From: Aphanothece cf. minutissima CCALA 015
Lineage (GTDB): Bacteria; Cyanobacteriota; Cyanobacteriia; PCC-6307; Cyanobiaceae
Length of the DNA stretch: 64,000 nt
NCBI GenBank assembly: GCA_003003925.1
Contig: PVWP01000002.1
Span: 468,091 to 532,090 of the forward strand
Reading direction: 5' to 3'
Shown here piece after piece: positions 1 through 7,632 of this stretch; position 1 is the first letter of the stretch, and the number at the start of each line of letters is the position of its first letter. A program made the translations under genes and the position numbers. The notes under the pieces were generated by a model. The model saw nothing but the letters and a program-made list of their open reading frames with translations. It was not told where the DNA came from and ran no database searches.

Positions 1-1
1 C

Positions 2-355
2 ACCTCCTACTTCTCCTCACGCGGTCCCACCGCCGATGGCCGCCTCAAGCCCGACGTGGTGGGTCCGGGAGAAAAGATCCTCTCCTGCCGCAGCAGCAGC
101 GACCCCAAACGCACCCCCAGCCGGGACAAAGGCAAGAGCCTCGATGAGCTTTACGTGGCACTTTCCGGCACCAGCATGGCGGCGCCTCACATCTCCGGGT
201 TGCTGGCCGCCTTCCTGTCGGTGCGCACCGAATTCATCGGCTATCCCGACCGTGTGAAGCGGATCCTGCTGGAGCACTCCACCGACCTGCAACGGGACCG
301 CTACCACCAGGGGGCGGGCCTGCCGAATCTCTCGAAGATGTTGCTGGAGACTTGA
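2..355 (+). CDS. Subtilisin-like serine protease (S8), C-terminal part
   Basis: This is the 3' end of a gene that begins before the window; the frame is open from base 2 and gives 117 residues. Visible are the subtilase stretch SSRGPTADGRLKPDVVGPG near the start and the active-site serine motif GTSMAAPHISG about 60 residues in. Subtilases hydrolyse peptide bonds with an Asp-His-Ser triad; the Asp and His would lie upstream, outside the window. The protein ends about 50 residues after the Ser motif, which is normal for the fold. GC is high, unlike the stretch that follows, so the left edge of the low-GC region lies just after this stop. Confidence 0.9.
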   Translation, partial: TSYFSSRGPTADGRLKPDVVGPGEKILSCRSSSDPKRTPSRDKGKSLDELYVALSGTSMAAPHISGLLAAFLSVRTEFIGYPDRVKRILLEHSTDLQRDRYHQGAGLPNLSKMLLET

Positions 356-1088
356 GGGTTCACGGGTCCGTGAGCCACGGCTACGGTCCGGCGAGGTTCA
401 AAGCATGGTGCCAAAGCGGTTATTGGCGATAGCGGATGGAGTTGTGCGGTGGTTCACGGAATGGGCTCAGGCCGAGCATCGTTCACGGAATCCAACGAAG
501 AATACGTTAGGTTTCTATCAGGCTCCAACGAGAAACAGAGGTCGCGCAAGCCCTTGGCGCTTCTGCCAGGAGCAAAGGCGCCGAAGTCGTTGACGCTCGT
601 TCTGCAGATCAACCGGCCTCGGGGTGTCCCGGCTCCAACCATCGTGTTGTGGCGCAGGTCATGCGGGATTCGAATAGATTTTCGCCAAGTGATGCCCCTC
701 AGCGCAAAGTCAGACGTCTTCAGAGCCGATCCAAAGGCAGTACCGACAATGCCAGGAACATCGTGGTTGCATACGCTATTAGGAATGACCAGAGACAGAC
801 AAGAAAGCTCTAGATGGCAGCGCATTCAGGACAAAGGCCAAGCACAGAATGCAGAAAGGAAAGTGGCTTGTCGCAATCTTGCCAAGGCAGTGTGTGAATC
901 GCGAATCTGTAGCAAGCACGACTTACCATGTCATTGCAACGGACTGACCTTTGAAGTTCCGGATCTGGTTACAAACTTCAAGCCCGCCGCCGATTGCCAG
1001 CTCCAGATCGCAAGCCCTGACAAAGAAAGAGCGTCCCAACAGCCATTACGTTTTATTGCGACAGTTCTTCGGTTGACGACGAGGTAAG
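356..1088. other. Low-GC intergenic stretch without a credible gene
   Basis: About 730 bases with clearly lower GC than the rest of the window. Open frames exist on both strands (for example 449-1087 plus), but their translations are rich in Arg, Ser, Cys and Trp and show no domain-like pattern, so I do not call them. One attC-like half site, GTTAGGT, sits at 506-512 without a convincing partner. It may be decayed accessory DNA. Confidence 0.5.
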
Positions 1089-1544
1089 TTGAATAAAAAG
1101 ATGCTGCACATAGACACTCAATACATGTACAGACAATGTACGCCTTGGCTAGGTTTATTCATCTCATCCTTCGTCGCCATATCTCAGCCTGCTGCAGCTG
1201 AACCCTGCTTGTCCAGAGAAGCCATGGAGCTCATTAACCTACGGCTTGGACAACTTGGCGCACTTGCATTTGCCGCTGGCACAGGTCTTGGCATATGCAG
1301 CAGTGATTCTTCAGGTGTGGAGCAAAGCGTACAACGAATTGATGAACTAAGTGCCTCTGCCGAAATGAGTCTAGAGCAGCTTTCCTGTCCCTCATCAGAT
1401 CATGTCGCAACTGGAAGTGGGAGCTTTCATTTGGTCCCTGAAGCTGCCGGCTTTTCCAGCGGACCGACAAAGACATGTGGCTGCTCTCAGTACAAGGAAG
1501 CACTGAGGGAAGCTCGTGCTGCATTGAGGAGTCTTGCCAGATGA
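1089..1544 (+). CDS. Small exported protein, unknown function
   Basis: A 151-residue protein from a TTG start preceded by GAGG at 1081-1084. ATG codons at 1101 and 1125 are alternatives, and a start at 1125 gives the most regular signal peptide (MYRQCTPWLGLF, hydrophobic core, PAAA-EP cleavage region). The mature part carries several Cys residues and a helical C-terminus rich in Ala and Arg. I do not recognise a family. The stop overlaps the ATG of the next gene (ATGA), so the two are probably translated together. Codon use and GC are lower than in the flanking chromosome, suggesting acquisition. Confidence 0.55.
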   Translation: MNKKMLHIDTQYMYRQCTPWLGLFISSFVAISQPAAAEPCLSREAMELINLRLGQLGALAFAAGTGLGICSSDSSGVEQSVQRIDELSASAEMSLEQLSCPSSDHVATGSGSFHLVPEAAGFSSGPTKTCGCSQYKEALREARAALRSLAR

Positions 1545-1984
1545 CGAATCCATCCAGCACTGCGACCACCCAGGCACAAGTCGCAGGCACAAGCGCGGAT
1601 GAAGCTCTCAAGAGCATAGATAAGATCTTGAGTGAGAGCACAGAAGCCAAGTTCAATTCTGCCACTAGTGAGTCAACAACGGAAGTAAGCAATAGCTGGA
1701 CTCCTCGCGAGACAATGATCATGAGTGGGGCGGCACTTGGCTACAGCCTGATTGTTCTTATAGTCGCAACAGTCATTGCGAAAGGGCTGAAAACACCCGA
1801 ACAGGCAATAAGATTATTCACGGTTGTCCTCATTATCAACTCAGCAGTATTCTTCATTGTTGCAGGGTACTCAAGTCAACAGATTGCTCCAGCATTTGGA
1901 TTGCTAGGGACAATGGCTGGCTACGTCTTAGGCAAGTCACAAGATAACAACAGAAATCAAGACCCTCAAGACAAGCAGTCTTAG
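1541..1984 (+). CDS. Small multi-span membrane protein, unknown function
   Basis: A 147-residue protein whose ATG overlaps the stop of the exported protein upstream. The first 60 residues are Ser/Thr-rich and probably soluble. Three hydrophobic stretches follow (around residues 65-85, 95-112 and 118-133), and the tail is polar and Asn/Gln-rich. The last span has the pattern APAFGLLGTMAGYVLGK, a common small-membrane-protein motif without assigned function. The pairing of a secreted Cys-containing protein with a membrane protein suggests a joint role, but no function can be named. A weak inverted repeat GAACC-atcaac-GGTTC lies at 1986-2001, just after the stop. Confidence 0.55.
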   Translation: MTNPSSTATTQAQVAGTSADEALKSIDKILSESTEAKFNSATSESTTEVSNSWTPRETMIMSGAALGYSLIVLIVATVIAKGLKTPEQAIRLFTVVLIINSAVFFIVAGYSSQQIAPAFGLLGTMAGYVLGKSQDNNRNQDPQDKQS

Positions 1985-2163
1985 CGAACCATCAACGGTT
2001 CTGCAGCCGAAGGGAATTCCTTTCTCTCTTCTCGAGAGCCTCATCCTGTCATTCATCGGCAACTGGGCTGACGGCCACATCAGAGATGAAGTCATGACCC
2101 ACCAGACTCTGGAGGAGTCGGATTCCAGCCATGAGTCATCTGCTTTGCCTAAGGTGCTGACCC

Positions 2164-2697
2164 ATGTCGACACTCACCAAAATAATCATGGCCATCATCT
2201 TGCCGGAGGATAAGTACGTTGATATTGATGGGGTTACCACGAGATATTGGTGTTTGAGCACCAATTGCTCATCGGTTCTGTTTATTCACGGCCTGGGGGG
2301 CGCAGTTGACTATTGGTACAAGAATGTCTTTGCAATGCCTGAACGCCATCAGGTTTATGCACTGGATTGGGTTGGATCAGGCAAGACTGACAAGCCGAGT
2401 GCAACGTATGGTCTTGACGATAACACTCAGTTCATAATCCGCTTCATGGACGTGGTTGGATTGTCTCATTCCACCCTGGTTGCAGGCTCTGTGGGCGGCA
2501 TGCTTGCGCTCAAGAAGGCTTCAACTCTTATTCTGTGGGGGAGGCAAGATCGAGCTTTCCCAGTGAGCCACGCTGAAGTTGCAAGGAATCGAATTCCTGA
2601 TTCCCAATTGAAGGTATTTGAGGAATGCGGCCATTTGCCATATCTTGAGTATGCAGATGAATTCAACACCACAGTGCTTGAGTTTCTCTCGACTTAA
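2164..2697 (+). CDS. Alpha/beta hydrolase with the cap region missing
   Basis: A 177-residue alpha/beta-hydrolase-fold protein, well below the usual 260-300. The oxyanion region (LFIHGLGG), the nucleophile elbow AGSVGG, the acid strand TLILWGRQD and the terminal His (CGHLPYLE) are all present. About 100 residues between the nucleophile helix and the acid strand, normally the cap and a core strand, are absent: the text runs directly from GGMLALKKA into STLILWGRQD. The reading frame is intact. Either an in-frame deletion left a relic or this is a minimal hydrolase. It sits in the low-GC region, and a candidate attC site begins 15 bases after its stop, so it is probably a cassette gene. Confidence 0.6.
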   Translation: MSTLTKIIMAIILPEDKYVDIDGVTTRYWCLSTNCSSVLFIHGLGGAVDYWYKNVFAMPERHQVYALDWVGSGKTDKPSATYGLDDNTQFIIRFMDVVGLSHSTLVAGSVGGMLALKKASTLILWGRQDRAFPVSHAEVARNRIPDSQLKVFEECGHLPYLEYADEFNTTVLEFLST

Positions 2698-2711
2698 GTT
2701 GAACTTTTGCA

Positions 2712-2797
2712 GCCCAACATCAAGATCAGCTGTCGGGAGCAGCGGCGTCGCTCGCTTGCTGAGGGCTCCTTCCCACCGATGATCCTGAGCGTTAGGC
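2712..2797 (+). mobile_element. Candidate integron attC recombination site
   Basis: The element starts with GCCCAAC (fits RYYYAAC) at 2712-2718 and ends with GTTAGGC (fits GTTRRRY) at 2791-2797, 86 bases in all. The ends pair at six of seven positions. Inside, GATCA (2724-2728) pairs with TGATC on the other arm, GGGA with TCCC, and GGAGC/CAGC with GCTG/GCTCC nearer the loop. The arms are offset by a base, like the extrahelical bases of true attC hairpins. It lies directly after a stop codon, the classical cassette position. No integron integrase is visible. Confidence 0.6.
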
Positions 2798-2842
2798 CCC
2801 ACAAGGTCCGCCGCTATTGAGCCACCGCCAAGAACTGTAGCA

Positions 2843-3250
2843 ATGCAGACACCACGAAACGCGAGATCCCCTGACTTCTGTTTGAACCACCATCTTCGAG
2901 ACCCCGTAGAAGCAGCAAACACCGTGCAACCGAAAGAACACCCAAGGCCTGTCCCAATGCCTGGATACAAGAAATGGGCGATGTGGATCGGCAGGATTGT
3001 TCTTGTCCCCGTGTTCACAGCAACTTGTGCAGGGTTTGTCTTTGGCCTCTACCGCTTCGTCACAACGGGGCAGATAAACAGCCCTGGCAGAAACTTTGGT
3101 CCCGCTAGTAGCACGATCCAGTTCTCAGATCACCCTGTCTGGTTCCTTGTGCTCCTCCTCTTCTACCTTGTGCTTGTCGCGAACTGTATCGTTGGAACCA
3201 TTCTAGTCGCCCGATTGTTCTTTAGACTGGGACAAAATCGTACGAAGTGA
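2843..3250 (+). CDS. Small two-span membrane protein, unknown function
   Basis: A 135-residue open frame; an inner ATG at 2957 (MPGYKKWAMWIG) would give 97 residues and may be the true start, because the first 38 residues look unstructured. Two hydrophobic segments are clear: IVLVPVFTATCAGFVFGLY, then WFLVLLLFYLVLVANCIVGT running into ILVARLFF, with a basic C-terminus. I do not recognise a family. It lies between two attC-like sites, with an attC core (GTTAGGC) 45 bases before the frame and GCCTAAC two bases after the stop. That is the layout of a single-gene integron cassette. Confidence 0.5.
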   Translation: MQTPRNARSPDFCLNHHLRDPVEAANTVQPKEHPRPVPMPGYKKWAMWIGRIVLVPVFTATCAGFVFGLYRFVTTGQINSPGRNFGPASSTIQFSDHPVWFLVLLLFYLVLVANCIVGTILVARLFFRLGQNRTK

Positions 3251-3251
3251 C

Positions 3252-3380
3252 GCCTAACACCTCGCTCCACCTGACCAGCGATGGTCCGAAGCGCGTTGCC
3301 GCTTCAGGCCCATTCTGTCAATCTCCTCAGGTGGCTAAGCCATTCACACCTGCTCGGGCGGCTTAACGCGGCTGTCGAGC
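3252..3380 (+). mobile_element. Degenerate attC-like site (weak)
   Basis: GCCTAAC (3252-3258) right after a stop codon fits the attC 5' core. The 3' core is imperfect: GTCGAGC at 3374-3380, preceded by GGCTTAAC, has one departure from GTTRRRY. GCTAAGC at 3334-3340 is another candidate with one mismatch. A perfect 8-base inverted repeat, CCACCTGA (3267-3274) and TCAGGTGG (3327-3334), lies inside. The position is right for an attC, but the cores do not pair as well as in the site at 2712-2797. Confidence 0.3.
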
Positions 3381-3404
3381 CTATTGTCTGCTGAGGGGGA
3401 AGCG

Positions 3405-3905
3405 ATGAACGACGTTGTCATCCGCCAGATAGGGCCGGGCGACTATCACCCGATCATCTCGGTCGTTGATGCATGGTGGGGTGGCCGGCCAATGGCCGAC
3501 ATGCTGCCCAGACTCTTCTTCGTCCACTTCCAGTCCACCAGCTTCACCGCCGTCGTTGATGGTCAGATCGTGGCGTTCCTGATCGGGTTCGTGTCGCAGA
3601 CCTATCCGGACCAGGCCTATGTCCATTTTCTCGGTGTCCATCCGGCACGACGGGGAGAGGGGTTGGGACGCCTCCTCTATGGGCGCTTCTTTGCCACGGC
3701 CACCTCGCTTGGCTGTCGCACTGTGCATGGCGTGACGTCTCCGGTCAATCGCAACTCGATTGAATTCCACCGTCGCATGGGATTCTCGTTCCTTGAATCC
3801 GATGTCAAGGTCGACGGCGTACCCGTTGCTGTGGGCTATGACGGGGAAGGGGAAGACCGCGTGATCTTCAGGAAGAATCTGGATCCTCCAGACATGGAAC
3901 GGTGA
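3405..3905 (+). CDS. GNAT-family N-acetyltransferase
   Basis: A 166-residue GCN5-related acetyltransferase. The acetyl-CoA pyrophosphate-binding motif appears as VHPARRGEGLGRLLYGRF, followed by the beta5/alpha4 region around VNRNSIEFHRRMGF, the usual C-terminal signature. Members move an acetyl group from acetyl-CoA to an amine; the substrate cannot be read from the sequence. I chose the ATG because GAGGGGGA lies four bases before it; a TTG at 3384 is less likely. It opens a small plus-strand accessory cluster next to the cassette-like region and may be a resistance or modification enzyme of mobile origin. Confidence 0.85.
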   Translation: MNDVVIRQIGPGDYHPIISVVDAWWGGRPMADMLPRLFFVHFQSTSFTAVVDGQIVAFLIGFVSQTYPDQAYVHFLGVHPARRGEGLGRLLYGRFFATATSLGCRTVHGVTSPVNRNSIEFHRRMGFSFLESDVKVDGVPVAVGYDGEGEDRVIFRKNLDPPDMER

Positions 3906-4004
3906 TGCCCATCATGCCGATCGAAACCACAAGCGTCTGAGCGGTTGACCGTTCTTCCGCCAAGCGGACAGCCGCATGTCCACTTCCCTAAGGAGTACAG
4001 CCCC

Positions 4005-4421
4005 ATGTCAGAAGCGAACAAGCATCTCGTCCGTCGACTCATCATGGAAGGGTGGAATGGGCGCAATTTCGCCGTGATCGACGAGCTTTGCTCGGACAAC
4101 TTCACCATGAACGACCCATCGGCTCCCCATCTGGCGAACGGACCCGAGGCCGCCAAGGCCTACATCGGAGCCCTCGTCGCTGCGTTTCCCGACCTTCACA
4201 TGCAGGTGCACGATCTGTTCGCAGAAGCAGACCGCGTCTCCCTGCGCTGGTCGGCCGAAGGAACCCACCAAGGGGAATTCAACGGAATTCCACCGACCAA
4301 CAGGCGCATCTGCGTGGCCGGCCAGGCGATCTACCGCATCGCGAACGGCAGGATCGAGGAAGACTGGATCATCGTGGATACCTACGGAATGCTTCAGCAG
4401 CTCGGCGTGATTCCAGACTGA
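4005..4421 (+). CDS. SnoaL-like / ester cyclase family protein
   Basis: A 138-residue cone-shaped alpha+beta protein of the SnoaL/NTF2-like superfamily. The pattern is typical of predicted ester cyclases: GWNGRNFAVIDELCSDNF early, an AFPDLHMQVHDLFAEADRVSLRW middle block (split here across strands), then FNGIPPTNRRI and GRIEEDWIIVDTYGMLQQLG at the end. These proteins are small cytosolic enzymes or ligand binders, and most have no known substrate. The start is supported by AAGGAG at 3990-3995. Its neighbours are a GNAT enzyme and a cytochrome P450, a grouping that suggests small-molecule tailoring. Confidence 0.8.
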   Translation: MSEANKHLVRRLIMEGWNGRNFAVIDELCSDNFTMNDPSAPHLANGPEAAKAYIGALVAAFPDLHMQVHDLFAEADRVSLRWSAEGTHQGEFNGIPPTNRRICVAGQAIYRIANGRIEEDWIIVDTYGMLQQLGVIPD

Positions 4422-4461
4422 GCCGGCACCATCGGGGAGATCTCGATACCGTCTTCCGTGT

Positions 4462-5685
4462 GTGTCCTCCACCATGACAGCAGCCCTGTTCAGCCCGGCG
4501 ATGCTGGTCGATCCCTACCCGACCTACGCCGCGTTGCGACGCACCGACCCGGTCCACTGGCATGAACCGTTCGGGGCCTGGGTGCTGACGCGCTACGACG
4601 ACGTGGTGGCGGCGACGCACGACCCCCGGCTGCGCTCCGATCGCGCCGGCGGCATGGGCGAGCGGGCCGGCCGCCCCGAACTGCAGCCCCTGTTCGAGGT
4701 CATCGGGGCCCAGATGAACATCACCAACCCGGAGCGCCACCACCGGCTCCGTGCCCTGGTGGCCAAGGTGTTCACGCCACGGGCCGTGGACACCCTGCGG
4801 CCGGCCGTTGCAGCCATGGTCAACGAGCTGCTGGATCGGCTGCCGGAGCAGTGCCGCTTCGATGTGATCGCCGACCTCGCCTTTCCGCTGCCGGCCCGGG
4901 TCATCGCCCGGCTGCTCGGGCTGGACACCGGCGAGCTGGAGCAGCTGAAGCGCTGGTCGGACGACTTTTCGGCGATCTTCGGCACCGATCCCTCCGCCGT
5001 GACCCCCGAGCAGTACCAGCGGGCCCTGCAGAGCACCCACGAGCTGACCACGTTCTTCCGCGCCGAATTCGAGAAGCGCCGGGCCACGCCCGGCGACGAC
5101 CTGCTGAGCCTGCTGGTGCACGCCGAGATCGACGGCGATCGGCTCAGTGAGACGGAGCTGATCGCCAACGCCAACCTGCTCCTGGCCGCCGGCCACGAGA
5201 CCACCACCCACCTGATCGGCAACGGCCTGCTGGCCCTGCTGCACCACCCCGACCAGCTGCAGCTGCTGCTGGACGAGCCGTCCCTGATTCCCAATGCGAT
5301 CGAGGAGTTCCTCCGCTACGACGGCACCGTCCAGTTCATGTACCGCGAGGCGGGGGAGGAGCTGACGATCGGCGAGCGCTCGATCCGCAAGGGGCAGCTG
5401 GTCTACCTGATGTTCGCGGCCGCCAATCGCGACCCGGCCCGCTTCCCGGACCCCGACCGGCTCGACGTGCGCCGCAGACTCGACGTGCACCTGGCCTTCG
5501 GCCATGGCCCCCATGTCTGCCTGGGGGCGGCCCTGGCCCGGATGGAGGCCCAGGTCGCCTTCACGGCGCTGCTGCGGCGCTGTTCAGGACTTCAACTCAC
5601 CGGCGAGCCTCTGGCGTATCAGGACAACCTGGAGCTGCGCGGGCTGAAGGCACTGCCGGTGGTGTTCGAGCGGCGATCGGCCTGA
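4462..5685 (+). CDS. Cytochrome P450, bacterial class
   Basis: A 407-residue soluble P450 of normal length. The I-helix oxygen-activation motif AGHETTT, the K-helix ExxR (EFLR in EEFLRYDG) and the heme-thiolate loop FGHGPHVCLG with its axial Cys are all present. The family inserts one oxygen atom into organic substrates with electrons from a ferredoxin/reductase pair; no redox partner is adjacent. Start is GTG 4462 or ATG 4474 (MTAALFSP). It follows the ester-cyclase-like gene by 40 bases, possibly in one unit. GC is as high as the core chromosome, unlike the cassette region before it. Substrate is unknown. Confidence 0.92.
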   Translation: MSSTMTAALFSPAMLVDPYPTYAALRRTDPVHWHEPFGAWVLTRYDDVVAATHDPRLRSDRAGGMGERAGRPELQPLFEVIGAQMNITNPERHHRLRALVAKVFTPRAVDTLRPAVAAMVNELLDRLPEQCRFDVIADLAFPLPARVIARLLGLDTGELEQLKRWSDDFSAIFGTDPSAVTPEQYQRALQSTHELTTFFRAEFEKRRATPGDDLLSLLVHAEIDGDRLSETELIANANLLLAAGHETTTHLIGNGLLALLHHPDQLQLLLDEPSLIPNAIEEFLRYDGTVQFMYREAGEELTIGERSIRKGQLVYLMFAAANRDPARFPDPDRLDVRRRLDVHLAFGHGPHVCLGAALARMEAQVAFTALLRRCSGLQLTGEPLAYQDNLELRGLKALPVVFERRSA

Positions 5686-5689
5686 GCGC

Positions 5690-7111
5690 TCAGCCGGCCT
5701 CCGTTTCCACCGAGGCCATCGCCGGGCGACCGGCCAGCACCCGGCGCAGCCGCTCGCGGAACCACTGCAGGGGGTGGCCCATGTCGGCGTCCTCGAGCAG
5801 GCCGCGCTGGCGCAGGCAGTCCTCGTAGCTGCGCAGCACGTCGCTACGGCGGGCCACCTCCCGGGCGACGTTGTCGGCGAATTCGGGCCGTGAGGCCAGC
5901 AGGGCGCGGAAGCTGCCACTGGGCACCACGAACAGCGTCGTGTCCTCGGCCGCCACCATCGTGGTGGGGTAGGGCACCTGCAGCAGCAGCGGCAGTTCGC
6001 CGAAGAACTCCCCGGCGGTGAAGGTGAAAAGCTTGCGGCTCACCCGGTCGGTTTCGTGGATCGCATCCACCGCGCCGCTCAGCACCAGGTGGAAGGAGCG
6101 TCCCTCATCACCCTGGCGCACCAGCACCGTGCCGGCAGGCACCAGACGGCGGGCGCCGCTGCCCACCAGTTCCCGCAGGCGCCGATCATCCATGCCGCTG
6201 TAGCAGGGATGGTCGGGCAGGGACGTCCGCAGGGGGCTCCAATCCGCGGCGGCATCCCCTTCCTCGGCGCGCCGAGAGGAGAGCAGCTGGATCTGCTGGC
6301 GCGACCCGGCCAGTTCGATGCGGCGCTGGCGCAGCCCCTGCTCGATCGCGTAGTTCAGCGAACTGCGCAGGCTGAGGCTGGCGTGGATCGCCGACGTCCA
6401 GGCCCAGAGCTCGAACGCCATCCCCTGGCCCTGGAGCCCGTGCAGCAGCACCTTCGGCGGCGGATCGGCCAGCACCGTCGGTTCGGCCAGGGCCGCCTCC
6501 AGGAGCACCTCGGTCACGGCCAGGGGGTCGCTGCCGTGGGCCACCGTCACCTCCACATCCACCCGGCCATCGGAGCTCAGGTAGCTGAGGTTCTTCACCG
6601 GCGCATTGGTGATGGCCGAATTGGGCACCACGATCTCGGCGCCCTGGAAGGTGCGGATCACGGTGGAGCGGATCGAGATCTCACGGATGAAGCCGCTGGT
6701 GTCGCCGAACTCGATCTGGTCGCCCACCTTCAGCTTCCCCTCCATCAGCAGGGTGAGACCACTGGTGAGGTTGCGGGTGAGCTCCTGCAGGCCGAAGCCG
6801 ATGCCCACGCCCAGGGCCCCGAAGATCACGGCGAGGGCACCGATGTCGAGCCCCATCCCCTGGGCCACCACCACGTAGCCCAGCGCCGCCAGCCCCATCG
6901 AGAAGAGGGTGGCCACCGCCTCACGCCGCCCCTCCGGCAGGGAGAACCAGCGCAGCACCCGTCCGGCCAGCAGTCGCTTCAGCCACCGCGCCGCCAGGCT
7001 CACGGCCAGCAGCAGCAGCAGCACCTCGACGACCCAGAGGAGGGAGAAGCTCTGGCGACCCAGCGGCAGCAGCGGGGCCGTGAACAGCTTCTGAAGGCGC
7101 TCGAGATCCAC
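5690..7111 (-). CDS. MscS-family channel with C-terminal cyclic-nucleotide-binding-like domain
   Basis: About 473 residues from GTG 7111 (VDLERLQKL); the frame is open further upstream to 7222. Three TM segments come first, the last being the Gly/Ala-rich pore helix (AVIFGALGVGIGFGLQELT), then the MscS beta domain (VGDQIEFGDTSGFI, IVVPNSAI). A C-terminal CNB-like domain carries GEFFGELPLLL. This is the bCNG architecture known for MscS relatives. The phosphate-binding Arg expected after the GE motif is replaced (VPYPTT), so nucleotide binding is doubtful. It is convergent with the P450; the stops flank a 12-base palindrome CTGAGCGCTCAG. Confidence 0.88.
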   Translation of the reverse strand: MDLERLQKLFTAPLLPLGRQSFSLLWVVEVLLLLLAVSLAARWLKRLLAGRVLRWFSLPEGRREAVATLFSMGLAALGYVVVAQGMGLDIGALAVIFGALGVGIGFGLQELTRNLTSGLTLLMEGKLKVGDQIEFGDTSGFIREISIRSTVIRTFQGAEIVVPNSAITNAPVKNLSYLSSDGRVDVEVTVAHGSDPLAVTEVLLEAALAEPTVLADPPPKVLLHGLQGQGMAFELWAWTSAIHASLSLRSSLNYAIEQGLRQRRIELAGSRQQIQLLSSRRAEEGDAAADWSPLRTSLPDHPCYSGMDDRRLRELVGSGARRLVPAGTVLVRQGDEGRSFHLVLSGAVDAIHETDRVSRKLFTFTAGEFFGELPLLLQVPYPTTMVAAEDTTLFVVPSGSFRALLASRPEFADNVAREVARRSDVLRSYEDCLRQRGLLEDADMGHPLQWFRERLRRVLAGRPAMASVETEAG

Positions 7112-7236
7112 CCCTTGTGCTCCACCGCTGCTCCCTTCTAGCCCGAGGGGCCGGAATGACGCTGTCCGCGGCGGGCGGCCGCACCGATGAGCGCCCCTAC
7201 AGTCCCCCTGGACGCCAGCCATCTCTGGAGCCGCCC

Positions 7237-7632
7237 ATGCGACGCCGACTGCTCACTGCGGCCACCGTTCTGACGCTGGGCTCGACGCCCTCCTGGGCCG
7301 CCCCGGCATCACCCCCCTGTGAGGCGGCGCTCGGCACCTGGGACTACGTGGCCCCCAGCAAGCCCGGCCGGGCCGTGGTCACGAAGCTGGCGGACGGGCG
7401 CCATCACCTGGTGTGGATCATCTCGGAGCGTGGGGCCACCGTCGCCGGCGCCTGGGAGGCCACCTGCGAAGGCTCCCGCCGCACCTGGCGCGTGCTGTTC
7501 CCCTCCGATCCCGGCATCGCCGGACTGAAGGTCGTGGAGGAGTTCGAGGTGAGCGGCGATGCGATCCGCTTCTGGATTCTCGGACCGGATGGCAAACGTG
7601 GGCCGATGGGTGGCGCCCGTCGCCTCCCCTAG
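7237..7632 (+). CDS. Small exported protein, unknown function
   Basis: A 131-residue protein with a clear signal peptide (MRRRLLTAATVLTLGSTPSWA, split after A). The ATG has CTGGAG just upstream at 7225-7230. The mature part is a compact beta-rich sequence with two Cys (CEAALGTWDY and ATCEGSR), probably a disulfide, and a C-terminal Gly/Arg tail. The pattern 'ALGTWDY...GRHHLVWI...GDAIRFWI' resembles small periplasmic lipocalin-like folds, but I cannot assign a family. It is divergent from the MscS gene, and its stop overlaps the stop of the minus-strand gene that follows. Confidence 0.7.
   Translation: MRRRLLTAATVLTLGSTPSWAAPASPPCEAALGTWDYVAPSKPGRAVVTKLADGRHHLVWIISERGATVAGAWEATCEGSRRTWRVLFPSDPGIAGLKVVEEFEVSGDAIRFWILGPDGKRGPMGGARRLP

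Noticed and set aside
506-512. GTTAGGT as a third attC core
   Set aside because: No matching RYYYAAC partner at a suitable distance and no complementary arms; chance occurrence is likely.
449-1087. 212-residue plus-strand open frame
   Set aside because: No ribosome site, amino-acid content unlike real proteins, and no domain pattern; the segment is probably decayed accessory DNA.
5679-5692. Palindrome CTGAGCGCTCAG as a bidirectional terminator
   Set aside because: It overlaps both stop codons, has no loop and no T-run on either side; probably a by-product of the two stops.
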